64,000 bases of DNA, taken from the NCBI GenBank assembly GCA_040743155.1, contig JBFLJU010000001.1:1919144-1983143 (forward strand), in the 5' to 3' direction. A program made the translations under genes and the position numbers. This document shows positions 9,394 through 18,583 of this stretch, piece by piece (the stretch's first letter is position 1; each line of letters starts with the position of its first letter). The stretch comes from Cycloclasticus sp. GTDB taxonomy: Bacteria > Pseudomonadota > Gammaproteobacteria > Methylococcales > Cycloclasticaceae. The notes under the pieces were generated by a model that was not told the DNA's origin, made no database searches, and saw nothing but the letters and a program-made list of their open reading frames with translations.

Positions 9394-9636
9394 ATGCCGC
9401 CATTAATCAAATACTTAGTTATTTTTACGTTGTGCTTCATTATCTACAACTTATTTAAAGCGTTTTACCATCTGTCTAGAAGAAAATCCGCACCGAAAGA
9501 AGTTGTTAAGTCATTAGCCCTACGTGTCGGGCTCTCTTTGACCTTATTCGCCTCATTACTATTGGCTTCATACCTTGGTTTCATTAAACCTCATGGCATC
9601 ACACCGGTTCCACAAGAGATAGAAGAAACACGCTAA
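9394..9636 (+). CDS. Small twin-TM protein of the cox cluster (DUF2909-like)
   Basis: 80 residues with two predicted helices (about 4-24 and 45-64) separated by a basic loop (SRRKSAPKE). A small twin-helix protein of this kind typically lies between coxC and SURF1 in gammaproteobacterial oxidase clusters. The function is unknown. It is transcribed opposite to both flanking operons and ends just before the coxC terminator. Confidence 0.8.
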   Translation: MPPLIKYLVIFTLCFIIYNLFKAFYHLSRRKSAPKEVVKSLALRVGLSLTLFASLLLASYLGFIKPHGITPVPQEIEETR

Positions 9637-9644
9637 CTAGCAAT

Positions 9645-9670
9645 AAAAAAGGCGCTACAGTGTAGCGCCT
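9645..9670 (-). terminator. Terminator after coxC
   Basis: An 8-bp GC-rich stem GGCGCTAC / GTAGCGCC with a 3-nt loop (9651-9669). On the minus strand it is followed by a run of six T residues, placing termination just past coxC and insulating it from the SURF1 operon. On the plus strand it lacks a T tract. Confidence 0.8.
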
Positions 9671-9690
9671 CATTAAACTGTTTAGGCTTG

Positions 9691-10554
9691 CTATAACCAG
9701 TATACGAATATAAACAGCCCTAACCAAACCACATCAACAAAGTGCCAGTACCAAGCAGCCGCTTCGAATGCAAAATGATTTTCTGGTGTGAAGTGCCCCT
9801 TTATACTACGAACGAGCATCACCGCTAACATAATCGCACCAACCGTTACATGAAAGCCATGAAAGCCGGTCAACATATAAAAGGTTGAGCCATAAACACC
9901 TGAGCCCATTGTTAAGTTTAATTCGTTGTAACCATGGCTATATTCTAAAACCTGTAAACAGACAAACAAAAAACCTAGAAATACAGTTAGTGCTAAGCCA
10001 ATAATAAGCTGCTTACGTTTATTTGCGATTAAACCCCAATGCGCCCATGTTACCGTAACGCCGCTACTCAATAAAAGCAGAGTATTAATGGCCGGCAAGC
10101 CCCAGGGACCCATTTTTTCATATACGCCGCCCACTTCAGCTGGGCCATTGGTAGGCCAGATTGCCTCAAAGCCACTCCAGATAAACTCATTTGTCGCAGC
10201 CCCAGAACCTTCACCAGCTAACCAGGGTACTGAGAAGACTCGAATGTAATATAAAGCACCAAAGAAAGCGGCAAAAAACATAACTTCAGAAAAAATAAAC
10301 CAAATCATTCCGATACGAAATGAAGCATCTTCAGCACTGTTGTACGCGCCAGATTCGCTCTCATTAATTACATCACCAAACCAGCCAAACATCATATAGA
10401 CCAATACTAAAAAGCCAATCATCATAATGATTGAGGCCGATGAAGCATCATTTAATTGGCCAGCAAACCCACCCAAAAACAATGTTAAGCCAATTGAACC
10501 AACAATGGGCCATTTAGCATCATGAGGAACGTAATACGCATTTTCTGAAGACAT
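9691..10554 (-). CDS. coxC: Cytochrome c oxidase subunit III
   Basis: 287 residues with seven TM helices, the size and pattern of aa3-type subunit III. Conserved segments include WFIFSEVMFFAAFFGALYY, HWGLIANKR, the HGYNELNLTMGSGVYGSTFY loop region and the C-terminal AAAWYWHFVDVVWLGLFIFVY. It stabilises the catalytic core and sustains proton uptake. It is the last gene of coxB-coxA-small peptide-coxC. The gap to the 32-residue peptide gene is 55 bases. Confidence 0.97.
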   Translation of the reverse strand: MSSENAYYVPHDAKWPIVGSIGLTLFLGGFAGQLNDASSASIIMMIGFLVLVYMMFGWFGDVINESESGAYNSAEDASFRIGMIWFIFSEVMFFAAFFGALYYIRVFSVPWLAGEGSGAATNEFIWSGFEAIWPTNGPAEVGGVYEKMGPWGLPAINTLLLLSSGVTVTWAHWGLIANKRKQLIIGLALTVFLGFLFVCLQVLEYSHGYNELNLTMGSGVYGSTFYMLTGFHGFHVTVGAIMLAVMLVRSIKGHFTPENHFAFEAAAWYWHFVDVVWLGLFIFVYWL

Positions 10555-10609
10555 AAATTTACCTATTCCAATTATTTATTCTTAAAGAAGTATTTATTCA
10601 ATACCCTAT

Positions 10610-10708
10610 TTATTCAGTTAGAAATATAAACGAACCCACATAAAAACTGATGGCTACTGTCACCAAAATAGCGACTGTGATTAAATTTTTTGTTCGTTGT
10701 TTTTTCAT
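10610..10708 (-). CDS. 32-residue membrane peptide of the cox operon (small assembly protein-like)
   Basis: Short reading frame of 32 codons between coxA and coxC: a basic N-terminus (MKKQRTKNL) then one TM helix (ITVAILVTVAISFYVGSFIF). Gammaproteobacterial cox operons commonly carry a tiny one-helix protein here, annotated as cytochrome oxidase small assembly protein and usually followed by ctaG. Position, strand, topology and charge pattern support it as a real gene. The ribosome-binding site is poor and ctaG is not present. Confidence 0.65.
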   Translation of the reverse strand: MKKQRTKNLITVAILVTVAISFYVGSFIFLTE

Positions 10709-10720
10709 ATTAATAATACT

Positions 10721-10741
10721 GCGCCTAGGTTCGCTAGGCGC
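10721..10741 (-). repeat. Hairpin between coxA and the small peptide gene
   Basis: Perfect 8-bp inverted repeat GCGCCTAG / CTAGGCGC with a 5-nt loop, six bases beyond the coxA stop codon. It has no T tract, so it is more likely an mRNA-stability or processing hairpin, or a partial attenuator, than a full terminator. Confidence 0.6.
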
Positions 10742-10747
10742 AAACAA

Positions 10748-12328
10748 TTATTTAATTTCAGGTGCCGTTGAAAAACTATGGTATGGCGGAGGTGAAGATA
10801 AAGTCCATTCAAGACCTTCTGCTCCTTCCCAAACTTCGTCAGTCGCTTTCTCACCACCTTTTATTGTTTTATAAACAATGAAGCAGAAGAACACCTGAGA
10901 TAAACCAAAGGCAAAACCACCAATGCTAGACCACATATTAAATTCTGCAAACTGAACTGAATAGTCAGGAATACGACGCGGCATACCCGCAAGCCCTAAA
11001 AAGTGCTGAGGAAAGAAAAGGACGTTAACTGAAATTGTAGACAACCAAAAGTGCCATTGACCCATCTTTTCATTGTACATATTGCCAGTCCATTTAGGGA
11101 TCCAGTAATAAACAGACGCCATAATTGAGTAAACAGCACCAGTAACCAGTACGTAATGGAAATGCGCAACCACGAAGTAAGTATCATGATATTGGAAGTC
11201 AGCAGGTGCAATCGCCAGCATTAGGCCAGAGAAACCACCTATCGTAAACATAATGACAAAACCAATCGCAAATAACATCGGTGTTTCAAACGTCATAGAA
11301 CCTTTCCACATAGTGGAGATCCAGTTAAACACTTTTACACCCGTTGGCACAGCAATCAACATAGTCGCATACATAAAGAACAGTTCACCCTCTAGCGGCA
11401 GACCGACAGTAAACATATGATGCGCCCAAACAATGAACGAAAGGAATGCAATTGATGACGTCGCGTAAACCATTGAGCTATACCCAAATAGTGGCTTGCG
11501 AGCAAATGTTGGGATAATAGCTGACACTATGCCAAAGGCTGGCAAAATCAAAATATATACTTCAGGGTGTCCAAAGAACCAAAAAATATGTTGGAACAAA
11601 ACTGGGTCGCCACCACCTGTAGCACTAAAAAATGTTGTGTCATAAAAACGATCTGTCAGCAACATCGTTACCGCACCTGCTAGCACAGGCATCACAGCAA
11701 TTAGCAAATAAGCTGTAATGAACCATGTCCACACGAACAAAGGCATTTTCATCAATGTCATGCCGGGCGCCCGCATATTTAAAATAGTCACAATCACATT
11801 GATTGCGCCCATCACTGAGGAGATCCCCATCATATGAATAGCAAAAATCATAAAGGGAAAGCCGTTTCCGCCTTGTAAGACTAATGGAGGATAAAGTGTC
11901 CAGCCACCTGCTGGTGCACCACCGTCCATAAAGAAGGTAGACAATAACATGGCAAATGCGAAAGGAAGAATCCAGAAACTCCAGTTGTTCATTCTCGGCA
12001 ACGCCATATCTGGACCGCCAATCATAATCGGCAACATCCAATTCGCTAAGCCAACAAAAGCCGGCATCACACCACCAAAAATCATAACCAATGCATGAAC
12101 CGTTGTCATTTGGTTAAAGAAACCAGGGTCAACAAACTGTAGGCCTGGTTGGAACAATTCCAAACGGATGACCATCGCCATCGCGCCACCAACCATGAAC
12201 ATCACTAACGCAAATATTAAGTAAAGTGTACCAATGTCCTTATGATTGGTTGTGGTTACCCAACGCATTAAGCCTTTTGCTGGACCGTGATCGTGATGAT
12301 CGTCATGTGAATCTGTAACAGTCGTCAT
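10748..12328 (-). CDS. coxA: Cytochrome c oxidase subunit I
   Basis: 526 residues with about 12 TM helices: the heme-copper oxidase catalytic subunit holding heme a, heme a3 and CuB. Visible ligands and landmarks are MTTVHALVMIFGG (heme a ligand region), FWFFGHPEVYILILPAFG (CuB His and cross-linked Tyr), WAHHMFTVG (CuB His pair), HDTYFVVAHFHYVL (heme a3 and a ligands). The HPEVY motif indicates an A-type enzyme. It starts 16 bases after coxB. Confidence 0.98.
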   Translation of the reverse strand: MTTVTDSHDDHHDHGPAKGLMRWVTTTNHKDIGTLYLIFALVMFMVGGAMAMVIRLELFQPGLQFVDPGFFNQMTTVHALVMIFGGVMPAFVGLANWMLPIMIGGPDMALPRMNNWSFWILPFAFAMLLSTFFMDGGAPAGGWTLYPPLVLQGGNGFPFMIFAIHMMGISSVMGAINVIVTILNMRAPGMTLMKMPLFVWTWFITAYLLIAVMPVLAGAVTMLLTDRFYDTTFFSATGGGDPVLFQHIFWFFGHPEVYILILPAFGIVSAIIPTFARKPLFGYSSMVYATSSIAFLSFIVWAHHMFTVGLPLEGELFFMYATMLIAVPTGVKVFNWISTMWKGSMTFETPMLFAIGFVIMFTIGGFSGLMLAIAPADFQYHDTYFVVAHFHYVLVTGAVYSIMASVYYWIPKWTGNMYNEKMGQWHFWLSTISVNVLFFPQHFLGLAGMPRRIPDYSVQFAEFNMWSSIGGFAFGLSQVFFCFIVYKTIKGGEKATDEVWEGAEGLEWTLSSPPPYHSFSTAPEIK

Positions 12329-12344
12329 TATCTAAATCTCCTAA

Positions 12345-13475
12345 TTATCTTAATGCTGCAATGTCCGCAGGCTGAACAGCATCGCCTACTTTATTACCTA
12401 ATGAATTACGTTGGTAAGTAATAACAGCTGCCAATTCAACGTCGCTTAATTGGTCTTTAAATGCTGCCATCGCAGTGCCTGCCTTACCGTTCATTATCAA
12501 GTCAATATGCGTATTGATATCACCTGTCGCGACAGCACTTCCGGTGATCGCAGGAAACACACCCTCGACACCCTCACCTTTTTTCTGATGGCAGGCCACG
12601 CAATTAGCACGATAAACTTTTTTGCCCTTCCTTTTCAGCTCTATTGGAGCAAGCTCTTCAATTGCTGCTAATTTTTCTGCCGCCGAACCTGCTTTTTGCT
12701 CAGCCAACCATATTGCATAATCAGCTTCAGATTTAACTTCAACAACGATTGGCATAAAGCCATGATCACGCCCACATAGTTCCGCACATTGGCCACGATA
12801 AATACCTGGCTCATCAACTTTCACCCATGCTTCGTTTATATAACCGGGAATAGCATCTTTTTTCCAACCGAAATCGGGGACCCACCACGAATGAATAACA
12901 TCGCTAGCCGTTAATAAGAAACTTACTTTCTTACCCACTGGAATAACTAACGGATGATCGACATTCAACAGGTAATTCTCTACTGTTGAAGGGTCTATAT
13001 CTGAGCCAACTTGACGCGCCTTGTTGCTCTCAGCATCCAATGTACTAAAAAAGTCTACATCTTCTCCAATATACTCATAACGCCACTTCCATTGATAGCC
13101 CGTTATTTTAATTTTCATGTCCGCTTCTGAAGTGTCATGCATTTCGATCAATACCTTAGTCGCCGGTATTGCCATAACAACTAAAATAACGAATGGGATA
13201 ACAGTCCAAACCAGCTCAGCGGTCATACTTTCATGAAACTGTGACGCCACCGCCCCCTGTGATTTACGGTGATAAATCATCGAATAAATCATTGCACCGA
13301 AAACAACCACACCGATAGCAACACAGACCCAAAGGATCAACATATGCAAATCATAAACCTGCTTGCTCGTCTCAGTTACACCTACAGGTAAATTCAACCC
13401 ATATTCCGCATGCGCGATGCTGGACATAAACGTCAGTACAGCGCCACTAGCAAAAAGTTGCTTTAGTTTAATCAC
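12345..13475 (-). CDS. coxB: Cytochrome c oxidase subunit II with fused cytochrome c domain
   Basis: 376 residues. A signal peptide is followed by two TM helices (about 43-67 and 88-108) and a cupredoxin domain with the CuA ligands H195, C230, C234, H238 and M241 (GQCAELCGRDHGFM). A C-terminal cytochrome c domain carries C292-V-A-C-H296. The fused cytochrome domain makes this a caa3-type subunit II, able to take electrons directly. The start is GTG with a strong ribosome-binding site (AAGGGAG). It lies 39 bases after the DUF2244 gene. Confidence 0.97.
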   Translation of the reverse strand: MIKLKQLFASGAVLTFMSSIAHAEYGLNLPVGVTETSKQVYDLHMLILWVCVAIGVVVFGAMIYSMIYHRKSQGAVASQFHESMTAELVWTVIPFVILVVMAIPATKVLIEMHDTSEADMKIKITGYQWKWRYEYIGEDVDFFSTLDAESNKARQVGSDIDPSTVENYLLNVDHPLVIPVGKKVSFLLTASDVIHSWWVPDFGWKKDAIPGYINEAWVKVDEPGIYRGQCAELCGRDHGFMPIVVEVKSEADYAIWLAEQKAGSAAEKLAAIEELAPIELKRKGKKVYRANCVACHQKKGEGVEGVFPAITGSAVATGDINTHIDLIMNGKAGTAMAAFKDQLSDVELAAVITYQRNSLGNKVGDAVQPADIAALR

Positions 13476-13514
13476 AGAAACTGTCTCCCTTATTTTTTAA
13501 CTTTCAAAACTTAA

Positions 13515-13994
13515 CTATGTTGGCTTGGTCAGCATTTTCTTAAGCTGTATCGCCAACTTTTCTCGTTCGCTTTCAACTAAAAAGCGCCCAACCTCAATCT
13601 TTTTACCGTGCGAACTCAACACAAGGTTTTTTGGATAGCCTTTATATTTTGGCTTCTCTAATTCAACCCGAACCCAACCTAACGGTAATTCACTCTTGCT
13701 TTCCGCCTTTTTTGATCCGCGCTCTACCCGTATTACTTTATCACTGATGGTAATGACTTCTCTAACACCGCATTTTTTCATCGTTATTACTAAGCAGTAC
13801 CCTAGCAATAAAAGCTCTATGCCAGAAAAAGGCAGTATCAACCACAGCCCCATAAAATAAAACAACAGCGCAACAGATAAAGAAACAACGGATATTCCAA
13901 CAAAAAAAATTATCGCTTGTCTAAACGGCAATGAAGAATTAGGCATTAATACGATATACCGTATTCCTGCGCCTCCATTACCATAATCCACCAT
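13515..13994 (-). CDS. DUF2244 family membrane protein
   Basis: 159 residues with two adjacent TM helices (about 27-47 and 50-70) after a short N-terminus rich in Gly, then a cytoplasmic-type beta-rich tail (SKSELPLGWVRVELE, GKKIEVGRFL). DUF2244 proteins are often located beside cox genes in proteobacteria, as here, but their function is not established. A good ribosome-binding site (GAGAGG) supports this ATG. It sits 41 bases after bioD and 39 before coxB, bridging the two operons. Confidence 0.8.
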   Translation of the reverse strand: MVDYGNGGAGIRYIVLMPNSSLPFRQAIIFFVGISVVSLSVALLFYFMGLWLILPFSGIELLLLGYCLVITMKKCGVREVITISDKVIRVERGSKKAESKSELPLGWVRVELEKPKYKGYPKNLVLSSHGKKIEVGRFLVESEREKLAIQLKKMLTKPT

Positions 13995-14035
13995 TTCTCT
14001 ACCTCTCTTTAGTCAAGGCATTATGGCTCAGCAAT

Positions 14036-14734
14036 TTAACGAAAACCAGTTAAATAATCAAGTAGACTCTCTATATTTCTTTGGCTACGTACGCTGTTCC
14101 TTTCTTTCTGTGATTGGTGTTCAACATAACCAATACATTGCGAAGTCATTTGATTTTTTAATGTCAGGATATTTTCATCGATTTCTTCAAACTCACCGCC
14201 AATGTCATTCCCAACCCAACCTGCTATTCGACAACCTTTATTGATGATGGCCGCCTCTGTTAATAGCGCATGATTAATGCAGCCTAACTTTAAGCCGACC
14301 ACAAGAATAACAGGGAGATCCAGCGCTAAAGCCAGTTCATCAAAGCCCACATTATTATCTAGCGGAACCATCCATCCACCCGCCCCTTCAACAATAACCA
14401 CTTCCGATGTCGCTTTATGCTTAGCATAGATAGATTGAATAGCTGATAGCTCCATCACCACATTCGCCTGTTGCGCTGCTAAATGTGGTGCTATTGCAGG
14501 CTCAAAGCAATAAGGGTTAACGTCGTTATATAAGAACGGTTCTGACGCCGCTTGCATTAGATCAAGTGCATCTTGGTTTTTTAACTGGCCATCAATCCAA
14601 CTTGCGCCGGCCGCTACCGGCTTAAAGCCCGACACTTTGACCTGACGCCTTCGAAAACCTTTGATTAGCTCCGTTGCAACATAGGTTTTTCCAACATCCG
14701 TATCGGTACCCGTTATAAAGAATCCTGTTGCCAT
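14036..14734 (-). CDS. bioD: Dethiobiotin synthetase
   Basis: ATP-dependent carboxylation of diaminopelargonic acid to dethiobiotin. The P-loop is GTDTDVGKT near the N-terminus, with FKPVAAGA and VVIVEGAGGWMVPL motifs following. An upstream in-frame GTG at 14755 exists, but the ATG at 14734 is preceded by AGAAGAGG at good spacing and begins the family-typical sequence directly, so it is preferred (232 residues). It follows bioC closely, giving the order B-F-H-C-D. Confidence 0.95.
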   Translation of the reverse strand: MATGFFITGTDTDVGKTYVATELIKGFRRRQVKVSGFKPVAAGASWIDGQLKNQDALDLMQAASEPFLYNDVNPYCFEPAIAPHLAAQQANVVMELSAIQSIYAKHKATSEVVIVEGAGGWMVPLDNNVGFDELALALDLPVILVVGLKLGCINHALLTEAAIINKGCRIAGWVGNDIGGEFEEIDENILTLKNQMTSQCIGYVEHQSQKERNSVRSQRNIESLLDYLTGFR

Positions 14735-14758
14735 CAAAGCGGCCTCTTCTGACACAGT

Positions 14759-15568
14759 TTACTTTTCAGCATAAACGTAGACGGCTTGGAATGTGGCAGG
14801 AATCCCTTGCTTTGTGCGTAAAGCCTCATACTCGAGCAACATAGATTTGAAGCGCTGAACACCCGTCAACCCGAGTCGGCGCCCTCGATTTATATTGTGC
14901 GCACCCATTCCCTTTAGATCTAACATCAGTTGTTTTGGTGAGTCATAATATTTCACAATATCCTCACTAACAATTGAGATGTTTTTAAACCCCGCCAGTA
15001 GCAAGTTTTCTCTTATTTCACTCTCATTGACAAACGAGTTCACGTGTACAGCCTTGTCAATTGTTTGCCATGATGCCTTCAATTCATGCAAGGTTGACGG
15101 CCCGAACGTACTGAACACAAAAGAACCTCCTGTTTCTAACACTCTATGAGCCTGACCAAAAACCTTCGCCAAATCATCGCACCACTGAAAGGCCACATTA
15201 GAGCAGATGGTCGTCATCACTTTATCTGTCAGCGGCAGCTTTTCTGCGTCAGCACAAATAAGCCCTTTGACCTGATAATCACCTAAATTACGTTTTGTCT
15301 GTTGCAGCATGCCCGCAGCAATATCCAGCGCATACAAATTTTCAACAGCCTCTAACTCACTTAGTTTTTTGGTTAAGTAACCTGTCCCAGAACCGATATC
15401 AAGAACGCGCTTAAACGTCTGCGTTTTCGCGCCACATTGCGCGAGCAAACGATCACCAATCAATCGTTGTAGCGAGGTAAATCGATTATAGCCTTGTGAG
15501 GCATCATCAAAGGATTGCCGCACCATCTCTTTGCTAAATGCTTGCGTTTGAAACACATCAGTACTCAC
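14759..15568 (-). CDS. bioC: Malonyl-ACP O-methyltransferase BioC
   Basis: 269-residue SAM-dependent methyltransferase that methylates malonyl-ACP so that fatty-acid enzymes can build the pimeloyl chain. The SAM-binding motif VLDIGSGTGYLTKKL is at about residues 65-79, with CSNVAFQWC, SFVFSTFGPSTLHEL and GAHNINRGRRLGLTG as BioC-typical segments. It overlaps bioH by 4 bases. Confidence 0.95.
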   Translation of the reverse strand: MSTDVFQTQAFSKEMVRQSFDDASQGYNRFTSLQRLIGDRLLAQCGAKTQTFKRVLDIGSGTGYLTKKLSELEAVENLYALDIAAGMLQQTKRNLGDYQVKGLICADAEKLPLTDKVMTTICSNVAFQWCDDLAKVFGQAHRVLETGGSFVFSTFGPSTLHELKASWQTIDKAVHVNSFVNESEIRENLLLAGFKNISIVSEDIVKYYDSPKQLMLDLKGMGAHNINRGRRLGLTGVQRFKSMLLEYEALRTKQGIPATFQAVYVYAEK

Positions 15569-16347
15569 AACAAACCCTCACCGGCGCGCATAAAGCGATC
15601 TATTGCCTGAGATACTTGTAACGGGTGCGAAAGAAACGGCACGTGCGACGCGTTATTTATCACGCATAAATCGATATTAGGATTGAGACTCATTGAACGC
15701 TGCCCCGCTTCGACCGGTACTAGCTGATCTTTCTTACCCAACACCATTAATATTCGGCAAGTGAGACTTTTTAATACGCCACGAAGGTCATTCGTGCGCA
15801 AAATATCTAAGCCGCTAACAAGCCCTTCATGCGAATCGTCGACATTCGTTTTCACCAAGCCCCTAAGGAAAGCATTCATCTCTTTAGATTGCTCCACACC
15901 TTGCGTTTGCAGCTTAATAAAGCGCTTAATTGTCATCGCTGGCTTATCATTTATACCCAAAGAGAAGGCGTCAAACGCACTATTAGTCGTCGCACATTGC
16001 CAATCATCTGCTTGTACAAACTTAGGAGAACTCGCCAGCATAAGGAGCTTATTAACGCGTTGCGGATATGCTCCCGCGTAAGCTAACGCAACCATTCCTC
16101 CCAACGACCAACCCAGCACACTACAACTGTCTGGCAACTGTTCGGCCATCGCCTCTAACAACTCATTCATCTGCCAGCGCTCACGGTAGTCACTGTCACC
16201 GTGGCCCGGCAGCTCAACACAGATAACACGGTATGATTTTGCCAGATCAAGCAACCACTCCTGCCAAACTAAAGGACTCATTGCCCAGCCGTGTATCAAG
16301 ACAAGATTTGGCCCCTTACCCGACACATGCATATTCAATTTAATCAA
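15565..16347 (-). CDS. bioH: Pimeloyl-ACP methyl ester carboxylesterase BioH
   Basis: 260-residue alpha/beta hydrolase that removes the methyl group added by BioC, ending pimeloyl synthesis. It has the oxyanion-hole motif LIHGWAMSPLVW, nucleophile elbow GWSLGG, acid loop GKKDQLVP and catalytic His in NNASHVPFLSHP. The chosen start is TTG with AAGGAG seven bases ahead, overlapping the bioF stop; an ATG five codons downstream is the alternative. Its place inside a bio operon, rather than apart as in E. coli, supports the assignment. Confidence 0.95.
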   Translation of the reverse strand: MIKLNMHVSGKGPNLVLIHGWAMSPLVWQEWLLDLAKSYRVICVELPGHGDSDYRERWQMNELLEAMAEQLPDSCSVLGWSLGGMVALAYAGAYPQRVNKLLMLASSPKFVQADDWQCATTNSAFDAFSLGINDKPAMTIKRFIKLQTQGVEQSKEMNAFLRGLVKTNVDDSHEGLVSGLDILRTNDLRGVLKSLTCRILMVLGKKDQLVPVEAGQRSMSLNPNIDLCVINNASHVPFLSHPLQVSQAIDRFMRAGEGLL

Positions 16348-17501
16348 CAGACCGCTCCTTCAAGCGCAAGCAGCAATGCATCAACTTGCGATTCGGTGTG
16401 TGTCGCCGAGAGTGTTATTCTCAAGCGTTCGCTGGATTTTTTAACCGTTGGATGGCGAATAGCAGCAACCAATATGTTCCTCTCTTTTAGATAACTGCTC
16501 GCCGACATGACCGCTTTATTACTGCCCAAAATAACCGGCTGAATCGGCGTCTCAGATGGCATCAAACTTAAGCCCAGTTGCTCCGCACCTTGCCGAAACC
16601 GAGCGACTAAAGAGCTCAGCTTTTCGCGCCGCCAAGACTCTTGTTGACATATTTTTAAGCTTTGCCTAGTGGCAGCCATAATCGCAGGCGGCATTGCCGT
16701 TGTGAAAACATACGTTCGAGCACGCTGAATAAGCGTTTCAATCAACTCCTCACTACCGGCTATAAAAGCCCCAGAAGTGCCTAGGCCCTTACCAAACGTT
16801 GCCATTAGAATAGGCACTTGTTGCTGACTCAAGTCGTACTTTTCCAACAAACCGCCACCGCGTTTTCCGATGACACCGAAACCATGCGCATCATCAATCA
16901 TCAGCATAGCGCTTGCCTGCTCGGCCAACGTTGCCAACTCATTGATCTTAGCTTCATCGCCATCCATGCTAAAAACACCGTCACTAACAACAAGTTTCTT
17001 TTTGGCTGATGATTTTTCGAGTAATTGCCTTAAACGATTCATATCACCGTGCGAAAAGCGCTTTACTTGAGCGCCCGATATTTTTCCACCATCGATGAGC
17101 GACGCGTGATTGAGTTTATCCTGAAAAACGTCATCGCCTTTTTGCACTAGCGCTGCTATTGCACCGATATTCGCCATATAGCCGGTTGAAAAAACCAAGG
17201 CTCGCTGACGCCCAGTAAACTCGGCTAACTCCTCTTCTAAAGCGTGATGTTCATGGCTATGCCCGCAAATAAGATGTGCCGAACCACTGCCCACACCATA
17301 CTTCTCAGCCGCCTGTTGGAATGCTTTTACCACGCTTGGATGGTTTGCCAAACCGAGGTAATCATTGCTCGAAAAATTATCGAACAAGGCCCCATCTATT
17401 TCAACTTTAGCACCTTGCGGGCTGTCGATTAGCTGACGCGATCGATAAAGCTGCTGACGCTTTAACTCATCAAGCTCGCTGGAGAACTCCCACTGACTCA
17501 T
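16344..17501 (-). CDS. bioF: 8-amino-7-oxononanoate synthase
   Basis: 385-residue PLP enzyme of the alpha-oxoamine synthase family condensing pimeloyl-ACP with alanine. Visible motifs: NDYLGLANHP, GSGSAHLICGHSHEHHALE, the DDAHGFGVIG segment with the PLP-interacting Asp, and the PLP lysine in TFGKGLGTSGAF. Length is normal. It follows bioB by 8 bases and overlaps bioH by 4. Confidence 0.96.
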   Translation of the reverse strand: MSQWEFSSELDELKRQQLYRSRQLIDSPQGAKVEIDGALFDNFSSNDYLGLANHPSVVKAFQQAAEKYGVGSGSAHLICGHSHEHHALEEELAEFTGRQRALVFSTGYMANIGAIAALVQKGDDVFQDKLNHASLIDGGKISGAQVKRFSHGDMNRLRQLLEKSSAKKKLVVSDGVFSMDGDEAKINELATLAEQASAMLMIDDAHGFGVIGKRGGGLLEKYDLSQQQVPILMATFGKGLGTSGAFIAGSEELIETLIQRARTYVFTTAMPPAIMAATRQSLKICQQESWRREKLSSLVARFRQGAEQLGLSLMPSETPIQPVILGSNKAVMSASSYLKERNILVAAIRHPTVKKSSERLRITLSATHTESQVDALLLALEGAVC

Positions 17502-17509
17502 ACAAACAA

Positions 17510-18505
17510 TTACGCCGTTGCGGGATGGATCCCTAAGCGTTTAAACAACTGATGATCCGCGCTTTCTGATGGGTTTTCTGTAGTGAGTAATTGATCACCA
17601 TAAAAAATGGAGTTCGCGCCGGCAAAAAAGCACATCGCCTGCATTTCATCCGTCATATCAGAGCGGCCAGCCGACAACCTTACTTGTGACTTAGGCATTA
17701 AAATACGCGCCACTGCGATTGTTTTTATAAATTCTAGCGAATCAATGGCCGCCGCACCGTCTAACGGCGTTCCTTCCACTTGCACCAGCTTGTTAATTGG
17801 CACACTCTCAGGTGGGTGCTCCATATTGGCCAAGGTTTGCAACATCTTAGCTCGATCATCACTGACCTCACCCATGCCCACAATCCCGCCACTACAAACA
17901 TTAATTCCCGCACCGCGAACGGTCTCAATGGTATCCAACCGGTCTTGGTAAGTACGCGTGGTAATCACCTCTTTATAGTACTCTTCAGAGGTATCAATAT
18001 TATGATTGTAATAGTCTAAGCCCGCGTCTTTTAAACGCTTTGCTTGACTGTCCTCCAACATACCCAAGGTCACGCATGTTTCCATTCCCAATGCCTTCAC
18101 TTCTTCGACCATGCGCGTCACTTTATCTAAATCACGGTCCTTTGGGCTACGCCATGCAGCGCCCATACAAAAACGACTTGCGCCGTTGGCTTTAGCCTCT
18201 TTGGCGGCGTCAACAACCGCTCTAATTTCCATTAACGCCTCTTTCTCAAGCCCGGTGTCGTAACGAACACTTTGCGGGCAATAAGAACAATCCTCAGGGC
18301 AGGCACCGGTTTTGATGCTCAATAAGGTACTGATTTGAACCGCGTTGGGGTCAAAGTTTTCTCGGTGTATGGTGTGCGCTTTAAAAAGTAAGTCATTGAA
18401 GGGCAAATCAAACAACGCTTGAATTTTCTTCAGCGGCCACGTATTTCTTACTATATTAACCGACGCTCTTTTTTGCTCACCGATCGCTTCTGATGATATG
18501 CTCAT
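17510..18505 (-). CDS. bioB: Biotin synthase
   Basis: 331-residue radical SAM enzyme that inserts sulfur into dethiobiotin. The radical SAM cluster cysteines are C69, C73 and C76 in [12 protein letters not shown]. Further BioB landmarks are [36 protein letters not shown] and [21 protein letters not shown]. It is the first gene of bioBFHCD and has GGAAAGG upstream of its ATG. Confidence 0.98.
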   Translation of the reverse strand: MSISSEAIGEQKRASVNIVRNTWPLKKIQALFDLPFNDLLFKAHTIHRENFDPNAVQISTLLSIKTGACPEDCSYCPQSVRYDTGLEKEALMEIRAVVDAAKEAKANGASRFCMGAAWRSPKDRDLDKVTRMVEEVKALGMETCVTLGMLEDSQAKRLKDAGLDYYNHNIDTSEEYYKEVITTRTYQDRLDTIETVRGAGINVCSGGIVGMGEVSDDRAKMLQTLANMEHPPESVPINKLVQVEGTPLDGAAAIDSLEFIKTIAVARILMPKSQVRLSAGRSDMTDEMQAMCFFAGANSIFYGDQLLTTENPSESADHQLFKRLGIHPATA

Positions 18506-18538
18506 TTGAAAACACCCTTTCCAACCTTAAAAAGAGTC

Positions 18539-18566
18539 ATGGTACATTAGACAGAAAAGTTGTCAA
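18539..18566 (-). promoter_or_regulatory. Probable promoter of the biotin operon
   Basis: On the minus strand TTGACA (18561-18566), a 16-base spacer and TACCAT (18539-18544) lie just upstream of bioB. The -35 matches consensus and the -10 matches four of six. A small inverted repeat (GACA-N7-TGTC) overlaps it. No clear BirA operator was recognised. Confidence 0.5.
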
Positions 18567-18583
18567 AATTAATTTAAATAAAA

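Noticed and set aside
11640-12041. 133-codon minus-strand frame inside coxA
   Set aside because: It lies in another frame of the strongly conserved coxA, with no family resemblance.
18506-18583. BirA operator in the bioB/comF spacer
   Set aside because: Only partial similarity to the long palindromic BirA operator; the arms do not match well enough to call.
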